Source: DATFVA01 sp963774455 (GTDB taxonomy: Bacteria > Bacteroidota > Ignavibacteria > Ignavibacteriales > Ignavibacteriaceae). From it: DNA of 64,000 nucleotides. The position numbers and the translations under genes were made by a program. Where the stretch lies: assembly GCA_963774455.1 (NCBI GenBank), contig CAVZFD010000002.1:1-64000 (forward strand), in the 5' to 3' direction. The notes under the pieces were generated by a model. That model saw nothing but the letters and a program-made list of their open reading frames with translations, did no database searches and was not told the origin of the DNA. How positions within the stretch are numbered: the first letter of the stretch is position 1; every line of letters starts with the position of its first letter. Positions 54,844 to 64,000 of the stretch are shown here, one piece after another.

Positions 54844-55261
54844 TATTCTATCTTATTTTTTCATTAAGAACACATCCAAAATACTAAAAGTTCATTTCCC
54901 AGTTATTTAAATTCTGTTTTTGTGAAATATAAATAGCTGATTATACAGGGAGTTATAGATGTTCCGGAGTATTTTTCTTGCTTTTATGGCCGTGCCAGTG
55001 AAGTTATCCCGGGATTCTCATTTTTGCAGGTTATCTTTAAAATAGAGTTGTTGCAGATCAAACCCTTTCAAAAACAATGAACTTTTCAATTGGTTATCCT
55101 TGTCTAACATTTTAGAACTACGAAATTATTATAAAATGATTTTCTGTGGTTTTTACCAGAAGATAATCGATTCTCAGGAAAGGAGTTAATTTTTCATTAA
55201 CACGGCTACAATATGTTAGTTAAACATAAAAAATGAGAAAACTAAATCATTGGAGATAAAA
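54844..55261. other. Intergenic region, about 420 bases
   Basis: Separates divergent genes. A 28-codon frame at 54959-55045 on the plus strand (MFRSIFLAFMAVPVKLSR...) has GGAG before its ATG but no other support. No RNA gene or repeat recognised. Confidence 0.4.
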
Positions 55262-56020
55262 ATGAAAAGTACACTGAAGTCAATTATCAAGCATTATCTG
55301 ATTGTTCTTGTAATCATGAGTATTCCCGTTTCATTTTCTTTTGCACAGGAAAGCGGTCCTGGAATATCAAAAAGCAATCTGAAAATATTCGTTCAGTACA
55401 AACTTGCTAAAGCAAATTTTCTTAAAGACAACAATATAGATGTTGAGATAAACGATAATGAAATTATTCTCTCGGGAACCGTACCGACAATATTTGATAA
55501 AGACGAAGCCGGTAGGGTAGCACATTCGGTTGCTGAAAATTATGTTATTGTAAACAACATCGGACTGGATAACAAAGCCATAGAAGATTCAACTTTGACA
55601 AAGGACGTAATGAATAAGATTCAGTCAAATATTTTCTATACTATTTTTGACTGGCTGACTGTCAATTCTGATAATGGAGTAGTGACCGTGGGAGGCTATG
55701 TTCATCTTCCCTGGCTTAAGCATCAGTTTGCAACTGAAATAGAAAAGCTTCCCGGCGTGAAAAGCGTTATTAATAATTTACAATTAACATTCGGACCAGG
55801 AGAACTGGGTTACAGAGCCGCACAATTAATATATAATGATCCGATGTTTTGGGGACAGCAGTATTCTGTCAATCCACCTGTCCATATAATTGTTGATAAC
55901 GGTTCTGTATATCTTTTTGGTGATGTAAATTCGGCTGTTCAGAAAGACTGGGCGGAAAATATTATTAGTTTTCAGACGGATGCAATTACCGTTAATGATG
56001 ATTTGAAAGTAAATGAATAA
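55262..56020 (+). CDS. Exported BON-domain protein
   Basis: 252 aa from ATG 55262 (GGAG upstream; TTG 55250 is a weak alternative). Signal peptide ends around FSFAQ. Three BON-type modules follow: VEINDNEIILSGTVPTIFDK, VNSDNGVVTVGGYVHLPWLK, and VDNGSVYLFGDVNSAVQK. BON domains bind lipid or sit at the envelope, often in stress responses. A terminator follows. Confidence 0.82.
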   Translation: MKSTLKSIIKHYLIVLVIMSIPVSFSFAQESGPGISKSNLKIFVQYKLAKANFLKDNNIDVEINDNEIILSGTVPTIFDKDEAGRVAHSVAENYVIVNNIGLDNKAIEDSTLTKDVMNKIQSNIFYTIFDWLTVNSDNGVVTVGGYVHLPWLKHQFATEIEKLPGVKSVINNLQLTFGPGELGYRAAQLIYNDPMFWGQQYSVNPPVHIIVDNGSVYLFGDVNSAVQKDWAENIISFQTDAITVNDDLKVNE

Positions 56021-56066
56021 TCATTTGACTTAAAATATTTTAGGAAACAAATTATTTAATTATAAG

Positions 56067-56094
56067 AGGCTGTTCAATAAAAACAGCCTTTTTA
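56067..56094 (+). terminator. Terminator after the BON gene
   Basis: AGGCTGTT (56067-56074) / AACAGCCT (56082-56089), perfect 8-base stem with a 7-base loop and a T-run at 56089-56093. The rest of the gap up to 56353 holds nothing I recognise. Confidence 0.8.
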
Positions 56095-56353
56095 TATAGA
56101 ATTCCGGATATCAAATCAGATCCAATCTCTTTGCTGCCGTGAAAGAACCTGTCTGAGGTTTATATAAATACACCTCTTTTGCTGGTGTAAATCGTCGGAT
56201 TTAATCTCATAATTACCAGCAGTCTTTCCTTCATTTATAAGTGTTAACAATTCATTCCCCCCTATGTCATATTTAAAATCTCTAATTTGAAATTCTATTT
56301 AAAGGTCTTGCATTTTTTGTAATTTACCGGCATACATTTACGGGAGAATTATT

Positions 56354-57334
56354 ATGAACCGCTTACTTATTACTTCATTATTTTTAGTATTATTAACAAC
56401 TTTTCTTTCAGCACAGGGATCATCATCAACCGGCAACGTTTATCAGATAACACAGGGGTACGTTGATGCTGATGGAGTAATGATATGGTACGAAGAATTC
56501 GGGAAAGGTGAACCGCTGATGATTGTTCACGGGGGACCGGGCGCTTCCCACGATTACTTCCTCCCTTACCTCATTCCCTTGGCAAGGACTAACCGCTTAA
56601 TTTTTATTGATGAAAGAGGATCCGGAAAATCGGAACAACTTGAGGATGTGAAAAAGTATACCGTGGAGAATATGGTTGAGGATATTGAAGCTGTAAGAAA
56701 AGCTCTTGGGCTTGGTAAGATAAACCTGCTGGGACATTCATTCGGCGGTGTACTTGCCCAGGCTTATGCACTTAAGTATCAGGAGAATTTATCTCATCTT
56801 ATTCTGTGCAGCACTTTCCCCAGCACCTCGGACATGAACAAGGTTTTCGATAAGATTAAGGAAAATATGCCCGCCGAACTCCGCGATCGGATAAATAAAA
56901 TGGAAGCTGAAGGGCTGTACGGACATGGTTTACCATATGAACAAAACCGGTATACCGCCGAATATATGAAAGCTGCCTGGGGTGAAGGTTACTTCCCTTA
57001 TCTCTATCAGCGCAGACCTGATCCTGCATATGATCCTGAAAGCGAAGGATTCGCCTGGGATCTTTACCGTGAGATGTGGGGCTCTAATGGTGAGTACGTA
57101 ATCGACGGAAACCTGAAATCGGTAGAATACGTTGATCAGCTCAATACAATCAAAGTTCCTACTCTCATTAATTGCGGAGATCACGATGAATGCGCGCCTT
57201 CGTTGTCAGAGGAGATGCATGCAAAAATCCCGGGCTCAAAGCTGGTCATTTTCCCGCAGAGCGGACATATGACTTTTGTGGATCAGCCGGATATGTTTAT
57301 AAAGACTATAAATGATTTTCTGCACAAACAGTAA
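56354..57334 (+). CDS. Exported proline iminopeptidase-like alpha/beta hydrolase
   Basis: 326 aa. Signal peptide MNRLLITSLFLVLLTTFLSA(Q). Alpha/beta hydrolase: oxyanion HGGPGASHDYF, FIDERGSGKSEQ, nucleophile elbow LLGHSFGGVLAQAYALKY, Asp in NCGDHDECAP and His in FPQSGHMTFVD. The HGGPG and DxRGxGxS motifs are those of prolyl aminopeptidases. It would release N-terminal residues from peptides in the periplasm. Single gene. Confidence 0.87.
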   Translation: MNRLLITSLFLVLLTTFLSAQGSSSTGNVYQITQGYVDADGVMIWYEEFGKGEPLMIVHGGPGASHDYFLPYLIPLARTNRLIFIDERGSGKSEQLEDVKKYTVENMVEDIEAVRKALGLGKINLLGHSFGGVLAQAYALKYQENLSHLILCSTFPSTSDMNKVFDKIKENMPAELRDRINKMEAEGLYGHGLPYEQNRYTAEYMKAAWGEGYFPYLYQRRPDPAYDPESEGFAWDLYREMWGSNGEYVIDGNLKSVEYVDQLNTIKVPTLINCGDHDECAPSLSEEMHAKIPGSKLVIFPQSGHMTFVDQPDMFIKTINDFLHKQ

Positions 57335-57464
57335 ACCCCTGCTCCGTTAAACAGGAATTTCAAAGCCCTTTAAGAAACCCGCATAACCGGGAATCATTTA
57401 CTTTTGTTTTCAGGGGAATTATCCGGCCATATTATATGTTTAATGATTAGACAATGAAAATTAT

Positions 57465-58910
57465 ATGAAAATACTATTGACCGGTGCGACCGGATATGTG
57501 GGCAAAAGACTTCTTCCGGTTCTGCTTCAACAGGGACACAAGGTTGTCTGCTGCGTGCGCGATAAAAACAGGTTTCCATCCGACGGTATTTATAATCATC
57601 CTGATATTACCCTGTTAGAAGTAGATTTTCTCAAAGACAGTGCCGCTCCCGGGATTATTAAAGATATTGATGCTGCTTATTATCTCATCCACTCAATGAG
57701 TTCAAACATTAAGGATTTTGAAAAGCTTGAAGTATTAACCGCGAACAATTTTATCAAAATGATAAGCGGGACTTCCGCAAAGCAGATAATCTACCTCGGC
57801 GGAATTACAAAAGGGGAAAAGCTTTCACGGCATTTATCTTCGAGAAAAAAAGTCGAAGAGATACTGAATAAAAGCAGTGTTCCTCTGACTTCAGTAAAAG
57901 CAGGGATTATCGTAGGCTCGGGCAGTGCATCATTTGAAATTATTCGTGATCTTGTAGAAAAGCTCCCGGTTATGATAGCCCCCAAATGGCTTAATACAAG
58001 GAGTCAGCCCATTTCTATAAGAAACATACTTGAATACCTTTCGGGTGTTTTATTAAAGGAAGAAACGTTTAATAAATCGTATGATATCGGCGGACCCGAT
58101 ATATTAACGTACAAAGAGATGCTGCTTCAGTTTGCTGAAGTGCGCGGTCTGAAAAGATTAGTCATGACTGTCCCGGTAATGACGCCAAGACTTTCATCCT
58201 ACTGGCTTTACTTTGTTACCTCTACTTCATACAAACTGGCAATAAATCTTGTCAACAGTATGAAAATAGAAGTGACTGCAGAAAACAATGTGCTTGAAAA
58301 AATGCTCGGTATTACTCCCGTTTCATATAAAGAAGCGGTAACCCTCGCGTTTCAAAGGATCGAACAGAATACTGTTGCATCAAGCTGGAAAGATTCCCTC
58401 GTTTCAAGTTCATCAGATAACCTGCTTCTCAATCATATTAATGTTCCATCCGATGGGTGTTTCGTTGATAGAAGAGAAAAACGTATCAACACCAGTGCAG
58501 AAAAAGTTCTCAATAACATCTGGTCGATCGGCGGTAAACGCGGCTGGTATTATGGCAACTGGCTGTGGCTCACACGAGGTTTTATGGATAGACTTATGGG
58601 CGGAGTGGGATTAAGGCGCGGCAGGACAAACGCAAACACCATACAAACGGGGGATACCCTTGATTTCTGGAGGGTACTTTCTGCAGACAGGCAAAACAGA
58701 CGGCTGCTGCTTTATGCGGAGATGAAACTTCCCGGAGAGGCCTGGCTTGAGTTTAGAATTATTAAAAAGGATACGGGAGAATTCCTTCAGCAGACCGCAA
58801 CTTTCCGTCCCAAAGGATTGCTCGGAAGATTATACTGGTATTCAGTACTGCCCTTTCATTATTTTGTATTCGATGGAATGGCTGAGAATATATCAAAGTA
58901 CAATAAGTAG
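57465..58910 (+). CDS. SDR-type NAD(P)-binding protein with DUF2867 domain
   Basis: 481 aa. Residues ~1-290 are an atypical SDR with TGATGYVGKRLLPVLLQQGH and AAYYLIHSMSSN. Residues ~330-481 match the DUF2867 C-terminal domain (RGWYYGNWLWLTRGFMDRLM, DFWRVLSADRQNRRLLLYAE, GLLGRLYWYSVLPFHYFVFD). This fusion is common in bacteria, but the reaction is not established. Cytosolic. ATG is weakly supported by upstream sequence. Confidence 0.85.
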   Translation: MKILLTGATGYVGKRLLPVLLQQGHKVVCCVRDKNRFPSDGIYNHPDITLLEVDFLKDSAAPGIIKDIDAAYYLIHSMSSNIKDFEKLEVLTANNFIKMISGTSAKQIIYLGGITKGEKLSRHLSSRKKVEEILNKSSVPLTSVKAGIIVGSGSASFEIIRDLVEKLPVMIAPKWLNTRSQPISIRNILEYLSGVLLKEETFNKSYDIGGPDILTYKEMLLQFAEVRGLKRLVMTVPVMTPRLSSYWLYFVTSTSYKLAINLVNSMKIEVTAENNVLEKMLGITPVSYKEAVTLAFQRIEQNTVASSWKDSLVSSSSDNLLLNHINVPSDGCFVDRREKRINTSAEKVLNNIWSIGGKRGWYYGNWLWLTRGFMDRLMGGVGLRRGRTNANTIQTGDTLDFWRVLSADRQNRRLLLYAEMKLPGEAWLEFRIIKKDTGEFLQQTATFRPKGLLGRLYWYSVLPFHYFVFDGMAENISKYNK

Positions 58911-59123
58911 TCCCCGCCGCAGCTTAAGCACTAGTTCACAGAAAAAATTGGGCCCGGAGAATCCAGAGCAAGATAGTACACAATACCACACAATCAGGGA
59001 AAAGTGGACACGGAGAAGTTTTATAAGACTTCCTACTCTACAAAATTATTAGAAATAGTTTTATCTTTATTCATCTGAATTTCTTCACACTGAATTTTAT
59101 AACCAAAAAACAGGGAACCTGAA

Positions 59124-61553
59124 ATGGTCGACTTTGAAAAACTTGGTGTTTTTTACCTCGGTAAGAATTACGATCCTTCAAAAAAATCCTTAACTGATGA
59201 TCTGCTTCTCTATCCTTCTAAAGATTTAACCACCCATGCTGTTTGTGTTGGAATGACGGGCAGCGGTAAAACCGGTTTATGTATTTCTTTACTTGAAGAA
59301 GCAGTTATTGATAATATTCCCGCACTTGTTATTGATCCAAAGGGAGATATAACAAATCTGCTTTTAACATTTCCTGATCTGAAACCTGAAGACTTTCTTC
59401 CCTGGATAAATAAATCCGATGCCGAACGAAAAAATATGACAGAATATGATTTTGCAAAGTCGCAGGCTGACTTGTGGAGAAATGGTCTGCAGGATTGGGG
59501 ACAGGATCCTTCGCGGATAAGTAAATTAAAATCATCCGCAGTGTTTGAAATTTATACCCCCGGAAGTTCCGCCGCAAAACAGGTTTCTATTTTAAATTCT
59601 TTTGATGCTCCCGATGAAAGCTTACTGGATGATCCTGATCTGTTAAATGAAAAAATAACAACAACGACTTCAGGCATCCTTGGTCTGCTTGGAATAGATG
59701 CCGATCCGATTAAAAGCAGGGAACACATTTTAATCGCAAATATTTTTCAGTATTACTGGAACAATAAACAGAGTCTTGATCTGCCTTCGCTCATTCAAAG
59801 TGTCCAGAATCCGCCGATGAAAAAAGTCGGTGTTTTTGATATCGATGCCTTTTATCCGCAGAAAGAAAGATTTGAACTTGCGATGCTTTTGAACAATATT
59901 CTTTCTGCTCCCACTTTTCAATCATGGTTAACCGGTGAACCTTTATCAATCGATAAGCTTCTTTTTACTGAAACAGGTAAGCCGAAAGTTTCCATTATGT
60001 ACACTGCTCATCTCACCGATCCGGAAAGAATGTTTTTTACCACCCTGTTTCTGAATCAGTTATTAAGCTGGATGAGAAAACAAAGCGGAACTACTAGTTT
60101 GAGAGCACTGCTTTATGTCGATGAAATATTCGGATACATACCGCCGGTGGCCAACCCGCCTTCAAAGAGAGTCTTTCTTACATTACTCAAACAGGCAAGA
60201 GCTTTCGGGTTAGGACTCGTGCTTGCAACCCAGAATCCTGTTGATCTTGATTACAAAAGTTTATCCAATGCCGGAACATGGTTTATAGGAAGACTGCAGA
60301 CCGAAAGAGACATTGAAAGATTAATAGACGGACTGGAGAGTGCAAATTCTTCCAGCGGAAAATCATTTAACAGAAGAACTATTTCCGAAATAATCGCGAA
60401 TCTTGATAAACGCGTCTTTCTAATGAATAATGTTAACCAGGATGATATTCAGATCTTCCAGACACGCTGGGCATTATCCTACCTGAGAGGTCCCTTAACA
60501 AAAAGCCAGTTAAAATTACTGGTCCCGGATGAACACGCTCCTGCCCAGCCGGTTAAGGAAGAAATAAAACCTGTAATTCCGTCGGCTTCTGTGAATACTC
60601 AAATGCCTGTATTACCCGCAAGTGTATCCCCGGCTTTTCTGAAGAGAAATCTGCAGAACATAAAATCAGATGACATCACTTATCTTCCTTATATGATCGG
60701 AAAAACACAGATGCTTTTTTCTGACCGTAAATCAAAGATTGATGTAGACAAAGAATCAATGTTCCTTGCTTCTGTTTCTGATGAAGCAATTCCGGTAAAC
60801 TGGGAATCATCTTTTGAAATTGATATGGACCTGGCGCAGCTGACAAATGAAGCGGCAAAAGAAATTAAATACTCTGAGCTTCCTGATGCGGCGAAGGAAT
60901 CCAAAAGTTATTCTTCGTGGGAAAAAGATCTGAAAGATTTTCTGTTCAATACTTATAACCTGGAGATTCTGAACAGCAAAATTCTAAATGAACAATCAAA
61001 ACCGGGGGAAAGTGAAAGAGATTTCAGGATAAGACTGAACCAGTTATCAAGAGAAACAAAAGATGCACAGGTTGAGAAGCTGAAAGGGAAATACCAGTCG
61101 AAGTTAACGGCAATGGAAAACAAAATTAAAACTGCAGAGGACAAGGTTACAAGAGAACAGGCACAGTCTTCTCAGCAGACACTTCAGACAGCAATTTCAG
61201 CGGGTGCCACAATACTGGGTGCATTGCTCGGCAGAAAAACTTTTGGTTCCGGAACTTTGGGTAAAGCGGGAACAACAATGAGGTCAGCATCAAAAATAAT
61301 GAAAGAAAAGCAGGACGTTGCATTAAGCAAAGAAAATCTTGAGATACTAAAAAACCAGATGGCTGATCTTGAGAAGGAATTACAAAGTGAGATTGATGCT
61401 CTTTCAGAAAAGTATGATATAGCTCTTGAGGAGTTTGAGAAAATAAAAATCAGACCGCAGAAAACGAATATCTTTATTAAATACTTTAATTTTGTCTGGA
61501 TTCCTGTGGGCAGTGAATCCGTTAAGGATATAAGCGAAATAAAATTTATCTGA
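59124..61553 (+). CDS. HerA/FtsK-like ATPase with C-terminal coiled coil
   Basis: 809 aa. N-terminal P-loop VGMTGSGKTGLC with IDPKGDITNLL; Walker B LLYVDEIFGYIPP; then LATQNPVDLDYKSLSNAGTW and Arg-finger region RLQTERD, the DUF87/HerA-type set. The last ~250 residues have long coiled coils with a Gly-rich glycine-zipper-like stretch (SAGATILGALLGRKT). Single gene with no nuclease neighbour, so it is not an obvious HerA-NurA pair; its role is not known. Confidence 0.82.
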   Translation: MVDFEKLGVFYLGKNYDPSKKSLTDDLLLYPSKDLTTHAVCVGMTGSGKTGLCISLLEEAVIDNIPALVIDPKGDITNLLLTFPDLKPEDFLPWINKSDAERKNMTEYDFAKSQADLWRNGLQDWGQDPSRISKLKSSAVFEIYTPGSSAAKQVSILNSFDAPDESLLDDPDLLNEKITTTTSGILGLLGIDADPIKSREHILIANIFQYYWNNKQSLDLPSLIQSVQNPPMKKVGVFDIDAFYPQKERFELAMLLNNILSAPTFQSWLTGEPLSIDKLLFTETGKPKVSIMYTAHLTDPERMFFTTLFLNQLLSWMRKQSGTTSLRALLYVDEIFGYIPPVANPPSKRVFLTLLKQARAFGLGLVLATQNPVDLDYKSLSNAGTWFIGRLQTERDIERLIDGLESANSSSGKSFNRRTISEIIANLDKRVFLMNNVNQDDIQIFQTRWALSYLRGPLTKSQLKLLVPDEHAPAQPVKEEIKPVIPSASVNTQMPVLPASVSPAFLKRNLQNIKSDDITYLPYMIGKTQMLFSDRKSKIDVDKESMFLASVSDEAIPVNWESSFEIDMDLAQLTNEAAKEIKYSELPDAAKESKSYSSWEKDLKDFLFNTYNLEILNSKILNEQSKPGESERDFRIRLNQLSRETKDAQVEKLKGKYQSKLTAMENKIKTAEDKVTREQAQSSQQTLQTAISAGATILGALLGRKTFGSGTLGKAGTTMRSASKIMKEKQDVALSKENLEILKNQMADLEKELQSEIDALSEKYDIALEEFEKIKIRPQKTNIFIKYFNFVWIPVGSESVKDISEIKFI

Positions 61554-61593
61554 ACGATCTGATTCTGAATTAATAGTTCTCAGGCGTATAAGG

Positions 61594-61630
61594 GTTCGCT
61601 AATTAATTCGCTCAATCCGCTAATTCTCTA
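61594..61630. repeat. Intergenic repeat unit (TTCGCTAAT/AATCCGC type)
   Basis: TTCGCTAATTAATTCGCT, then CAATCCGCTAATTC. The same short words recur at 62694-62811 on the other side of the dienelactone hydrolase gene. Confidence 0.5.
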
Positions 61631-61756
61631 CGGCAAATTAATGCTTATGAGATGAATGTATATAAATCTGTGGAACCTGATTAAATATCCCGGGAAAATG
61701 TAATCCGCGGTTCCTCAACACTCCATCGATCCGCTCCATCGAATGATCATGCAATT

Positions 61757-62575
61757 CTATTTAAATATTCTGCTGAAGAATTCCTTCATATCCTGCCAGC
61801 TCTGCTCATCAGCCTGCTTGTTGTAAGCCAGAGGCAGATTAAACTTTTTACCCAGGCTGTCGGACTCAGGATTAGTAAAGGCGTGTTTGGCGCCCTCATA
61901 ATTCTTAAAAGTATAATCTATCCCTGCACTATCCATCATAGATTTAAATGCCTTAACTTTTTCAGGGGGATTAAACGGATCGGCCGTGCCGTTGCAGACA
62001 AGAATGGCTGCTTTTACCGAATCAGGATTTTTGGGAGCCTGCGAGGGCAGGTCGCCGTGAAAACTTACAACGCCATTAAGAGGGACGCCGGCAAGCGCCA
62101 TCTGCAGAACAACACCTCCGCCGAAGCAGTAGCCTATTGCGGCAAGGTTAGAAGTATCTGTCTGAGGCTGATTTTTGAGGAGCTCCAGTCCCGCGTTAAA
62201 TCGTGCCATTGCCGTATCCATATGTTCCATTACTGCCTGAGCGAACTTGCCTGCATTATCAGGGTGTTCTGCCGTTTTTCCATTCCCGTACATATCTATT
62301 GCAAGAGCAATGTAGCCGAGTTTCGCCAGAGAATCTGCCCGGTGCTTCGCATAATCATTCATTCCCCACCATTCGTGCACCACAATAATTCCGGGTCTTT
62401 TTCCCGTCTTGCTGCTGTCGTATGCAAGGTATCCTTTAAGAGGGGTTCCGTCCGATGAATAGCTGACTTCTTTACTAACGAGGGAAGGGCCCTCATTGGT
62501 TTTAACCTCTTCTTTATTCTGTGTACACCCGTATACAATAAACATACTTAGCAGAAATATAAATGCATACTTCAT
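61757..62575 (-). CDS. Dienelactone hydrolase family lipoprotein
   Basis: 272 aa. Lipoprotein signal MKYAFIFLLSMFIVYGC with Cys17. Dienelactone hydrolase fold: IIVVHEWWGMNDYAKHRAD, nucleophile elbow IGYCFGGGVVLQM (Cys), Asp in GTADPFNPPE, His in GAKHAFTNPE. Hydrolyses an ester or lactone outside the cytoplasm. Substrate unknown. Flanked on both sides by similar intergenic repeats. Confidence 0.88.
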   Translation of the reverse strand: MKYAFIFLLSMFIVYGCTQNKEEVKTNEGPSLVSKEVSYSSDGTPLKGYLAYDSSKTGKRPGIIVVHEWWGMNDYAKHRADSLAKLGYIALAIDMYGNGKTAEHPDNAGKFAQAVMEHMDTAMARFNAGLELLKNQPQTDTSNLAAIGYCFGGGVVLQMALAGVPLNGVVSFHGDLPSQAPKNPDSVKAAILVCNGTADPFNPPEKVKAFKSMMDSAGIDYTFKNYEGAKHAFTNPESDSLGKKFNLPLAYNKQADEQSWQDMKEFFSRIFK

Positions 62576-63139
62576 TTGTTAATCCTTGGGTTGTTGATAT
62601 AGTATTCAGGAAAGATTATAAAGGTTAGAGAATAAATCCACCTGAAGGATAGATTTTATAGTTATGATTGTTCTGGCGCACGGGAGGGGGAACTGAGCGA
62701 ATTAGCGAATTCATTCGTCAATCCGCAAAATTCGCTCAATCCCTTGGTGCCTTCGCGCCTTTGTGGCAACAAACTTCCGCTAATTCGTTCTAAATCCGCC
62801 AATTTTCAATCTTCAATTTTCATCTATTAAGAAAAAAGTCAAGAGAACGTAGTTATCCGCAAGTAAAATATTTTACTTCTCTGCTTTTGGGCTCGCTTTC
62901 GCTGTGGCAAAATATCAACTTTCTGTATTAAGTAATTTTTTCTTTAATCGATTTAATAGTTTCTATTCGTCTATATGAGCCTTGATGGCTACGTTAAATT
63001 TTTCAGAATAACGGGAAGAGTTAACCGATCTTTTGGCTTTCTATGAAGCATGAAAATTGTTGAACTTCATTCCCGGGAAATTAAAATTACCTTTCCGGAT
63101 TCCATCACAGATTCTATTAGCTCACAGCATATTCTTTAT
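62576..63139. repeat. Repeat-rich intergenic region
   Basis: No gene seen. The stretch 62694-62811 contains several copies of the words GCGAATT, AATCCGC and CGCTAATTCG on both strands, and between them CTTGGTGCCTTCGCGCC followed by TTTGTGGCAA. The region lies between the dienelactone hydrolase gene and an IS110 transposase, so insertion-element ends may be included; I cannot place them. Confidence 0.5.
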
Positions 63140-64000
63140 TTATGCTGCTCTAATCTCCGGCTCCTTCCTCCAATAGTAGGGTTCGTAATCCGTTCCATTT
63201 TTCATTATTGCGTAAAAGGATTTAGCCAGGTACCTGGTTATTGCATTTCTTGCATCCTTCTGACTATAGCCATCTTTAAGCATACATTCATAATATTGCC
63301 TGATATCGTTTTTTCCGTTTAATGCAGCCTTTGTAGTCATCTTAAATATAGTTTTCAATCTCCTTGAGTAAAGTTTATGTCTTTTGCTATAGCTTGTCTT
63401 TCCGCTTTCTCTTTTGTTTCTTACCAGCCCGCAATATGCCCAAAACTTGTATTTGTTCTCGAACCTGGCGGCTTCTATTACTATTCCATAGGCCTGTACT
63501 GCCAGTAAAGGACCAAACCCCGATATTCTCTCTATTTTTTGAATGATCTTTTCTTTCTTTGATATCTTCTTAAAGACTTCTTTATACTTCTTTTGTTCTT
63601 CCAACAATAATGTTAGGATCCTGGTCTTTTCTTCTAATATGAAATTCAACGTCTCATCGCTGTTATTATAATCAGCCTTTCCTCTTTTACTCTTTATTCC
63701 TATTGCCCTGTAGAGAGCAGATATCTGATTTTTTACCCTTACCTCCGCTTTTACCAGGTCTTCATATGCACTTGCCAGTTTCCTTATTTTATATTTTTCA
63801 TTATCCGTATGGTAAACTTCCTTTAACAACCCTCCTCTTAGCAGCTGACAGAGTTTCTTTGCATCTATTTTATCTGTCTTGGATCCTTCCTCCAACAGCC
63901 TGTTTCTCAATGGGTTGCATATTATTATTTTATCTACAATCTCCTTCAGCTCCACATACAGCCATTGTGAACCGGTTGATTCCTCAATAGTTAATATTTT
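63140..64000 (-). mobile_element. IS110-family transposase (N-terminus beyond window)
   Basis: Frame open to the right edge; the first visible codons encode EESTGSQWLYVELKEIVD, so the GTG at 63955 is not the true start. At least 286 aa are in view. The N-terminal DEDD catalytic domain shows GSKTDKIDAKKLCQLL. A helical middle follows, then the C-terminal transposase_20 domain (RISGFGPLLAVQAYGIVIEA, YCGLVRNKRESGK). The nucleophilic Ser region of IS110 elements lies near the C-terminus. No terminal inverted repeats are expected in this family, so the element borders are not defined. Confidence 0.9.

Noticed and set aside
59124..61553. HerA-NurA type defence or DNA-end processing system
   Set aside because: The ATPase motifs fit the DUF87/HerA group, but no nuclease or other defence gene lies beside it.
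61883..62458. 191-codon plus-strand frame opposite the dienelactone hydrolase gene
   Set aside because: Antisense of a well-supported gene, Cys/His-rich composition typical of shadow frames, no ribosome binding site.
1..64000. CRISPR arrays, tRNA or rRNA genes
   Set aside because: No regularly spaced direct repeats and no tRNA or rRNA pattern were found by reading the sequence; a covariance-model search was not possible here.

Overview
The window looks like chromosome from an Ignavibacteria-type member of the Bacteroidota/Chlorobiota group. This is inferred from gene content, not from a marker gene. Two secreted proteins carry the type IX secretion sorting tail with the YPNPFNP motif. Also present are a TonB receptor with a carboxypeptidase-like N-terminal domain, a tricorn-type protease, low GC, and a carotenoid cluster with Chlorobi-like CruF, CruC and CruD steps. 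Shine-Dalgarno sites are common. I saw no rRNA, tRNA or CRISPR array.

Layout. (1) 1-7030: a partial gene end, two large secreted beta-helix/T9SS proteins (the second cut by an in-frame TAG before its sorting domain), then a NifU-like Fe-S protein. (2) 7050-7590: two small minus-strand genes, each followed by a clear terminator; one is 54 aa and one only 29 aa. (3) 7746-24517: a transport and signalling block. A minus-strand pair of peptide-ABC ATPases plus YbaK faces a plus-strand operon of substrate-binding lipoprotein, two permeases, a Ser/Thr kinase-ATPase-TPR protein and an NtrC-type sigma-54 activator. Next come two paralogous lipoproteins with sigma-54-like promoters, a free TPR protein, and two histidine-kinase genes. 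(4) 24518-31154: an eight-gene minus-strand carotenoid operon (crtI, crtB, unknown, lycopene cyclase, acyltransferase, glycosyltransferase, cruF, crtW) that predicts a ketolated monocyclic carotenoid glycoside ester. (5) 31373-33479: methylmalonyl-CoA mutase catalytic subunit and epimerase.

(6) 33690-44569: an esterase, a PAP2-like membrane protein, a DUF454 protein, a small unknown, an AI-2E transporter relic, a long coiled-coil protein, a GH13 enzyme, an outer-membrane barrel, transketolase, an acyl-CoA synthetase and an RRM protein. (7) 44706-51216: an ABC-2 exporter pair, a LysE-type exporter and a tricorn-like protease, all on the minus strand. (8) 51619-62575: a secreted unknown, a TonB receptor, a BON-domain protein, a secreted proline iminopeptidase-like hydrolase, an SDR/DUF2867 protein, a HerA/FtsK-like ATPase and a dienelactone hydrolase lipoprotein. 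(9) 62576-64000: repeat-rich intergenic DNA and an IS110 transposase that runs off the right edge.

The best candidate for an undescribed system is 9815-24517. A peptide importer is translationally coupled (ATGA overlap) to a Ser/Thr kinase with ATPase and TPR domains, followed by a bacterial enhancer-binding protein that has no phosphorylatable receiver Asp and carries GAFTSA in place of GAFTGA. The next gene, a lipoprotein, has an exact-spacing -24/-12 promoter with palindromes about 50-110 bp upstream. The sequence supports a nutrient- or peptide-responsive, kinase-controlled sigma-54 circuit that switches on surface lipoproteins; the regulatory wiring itself is inference.
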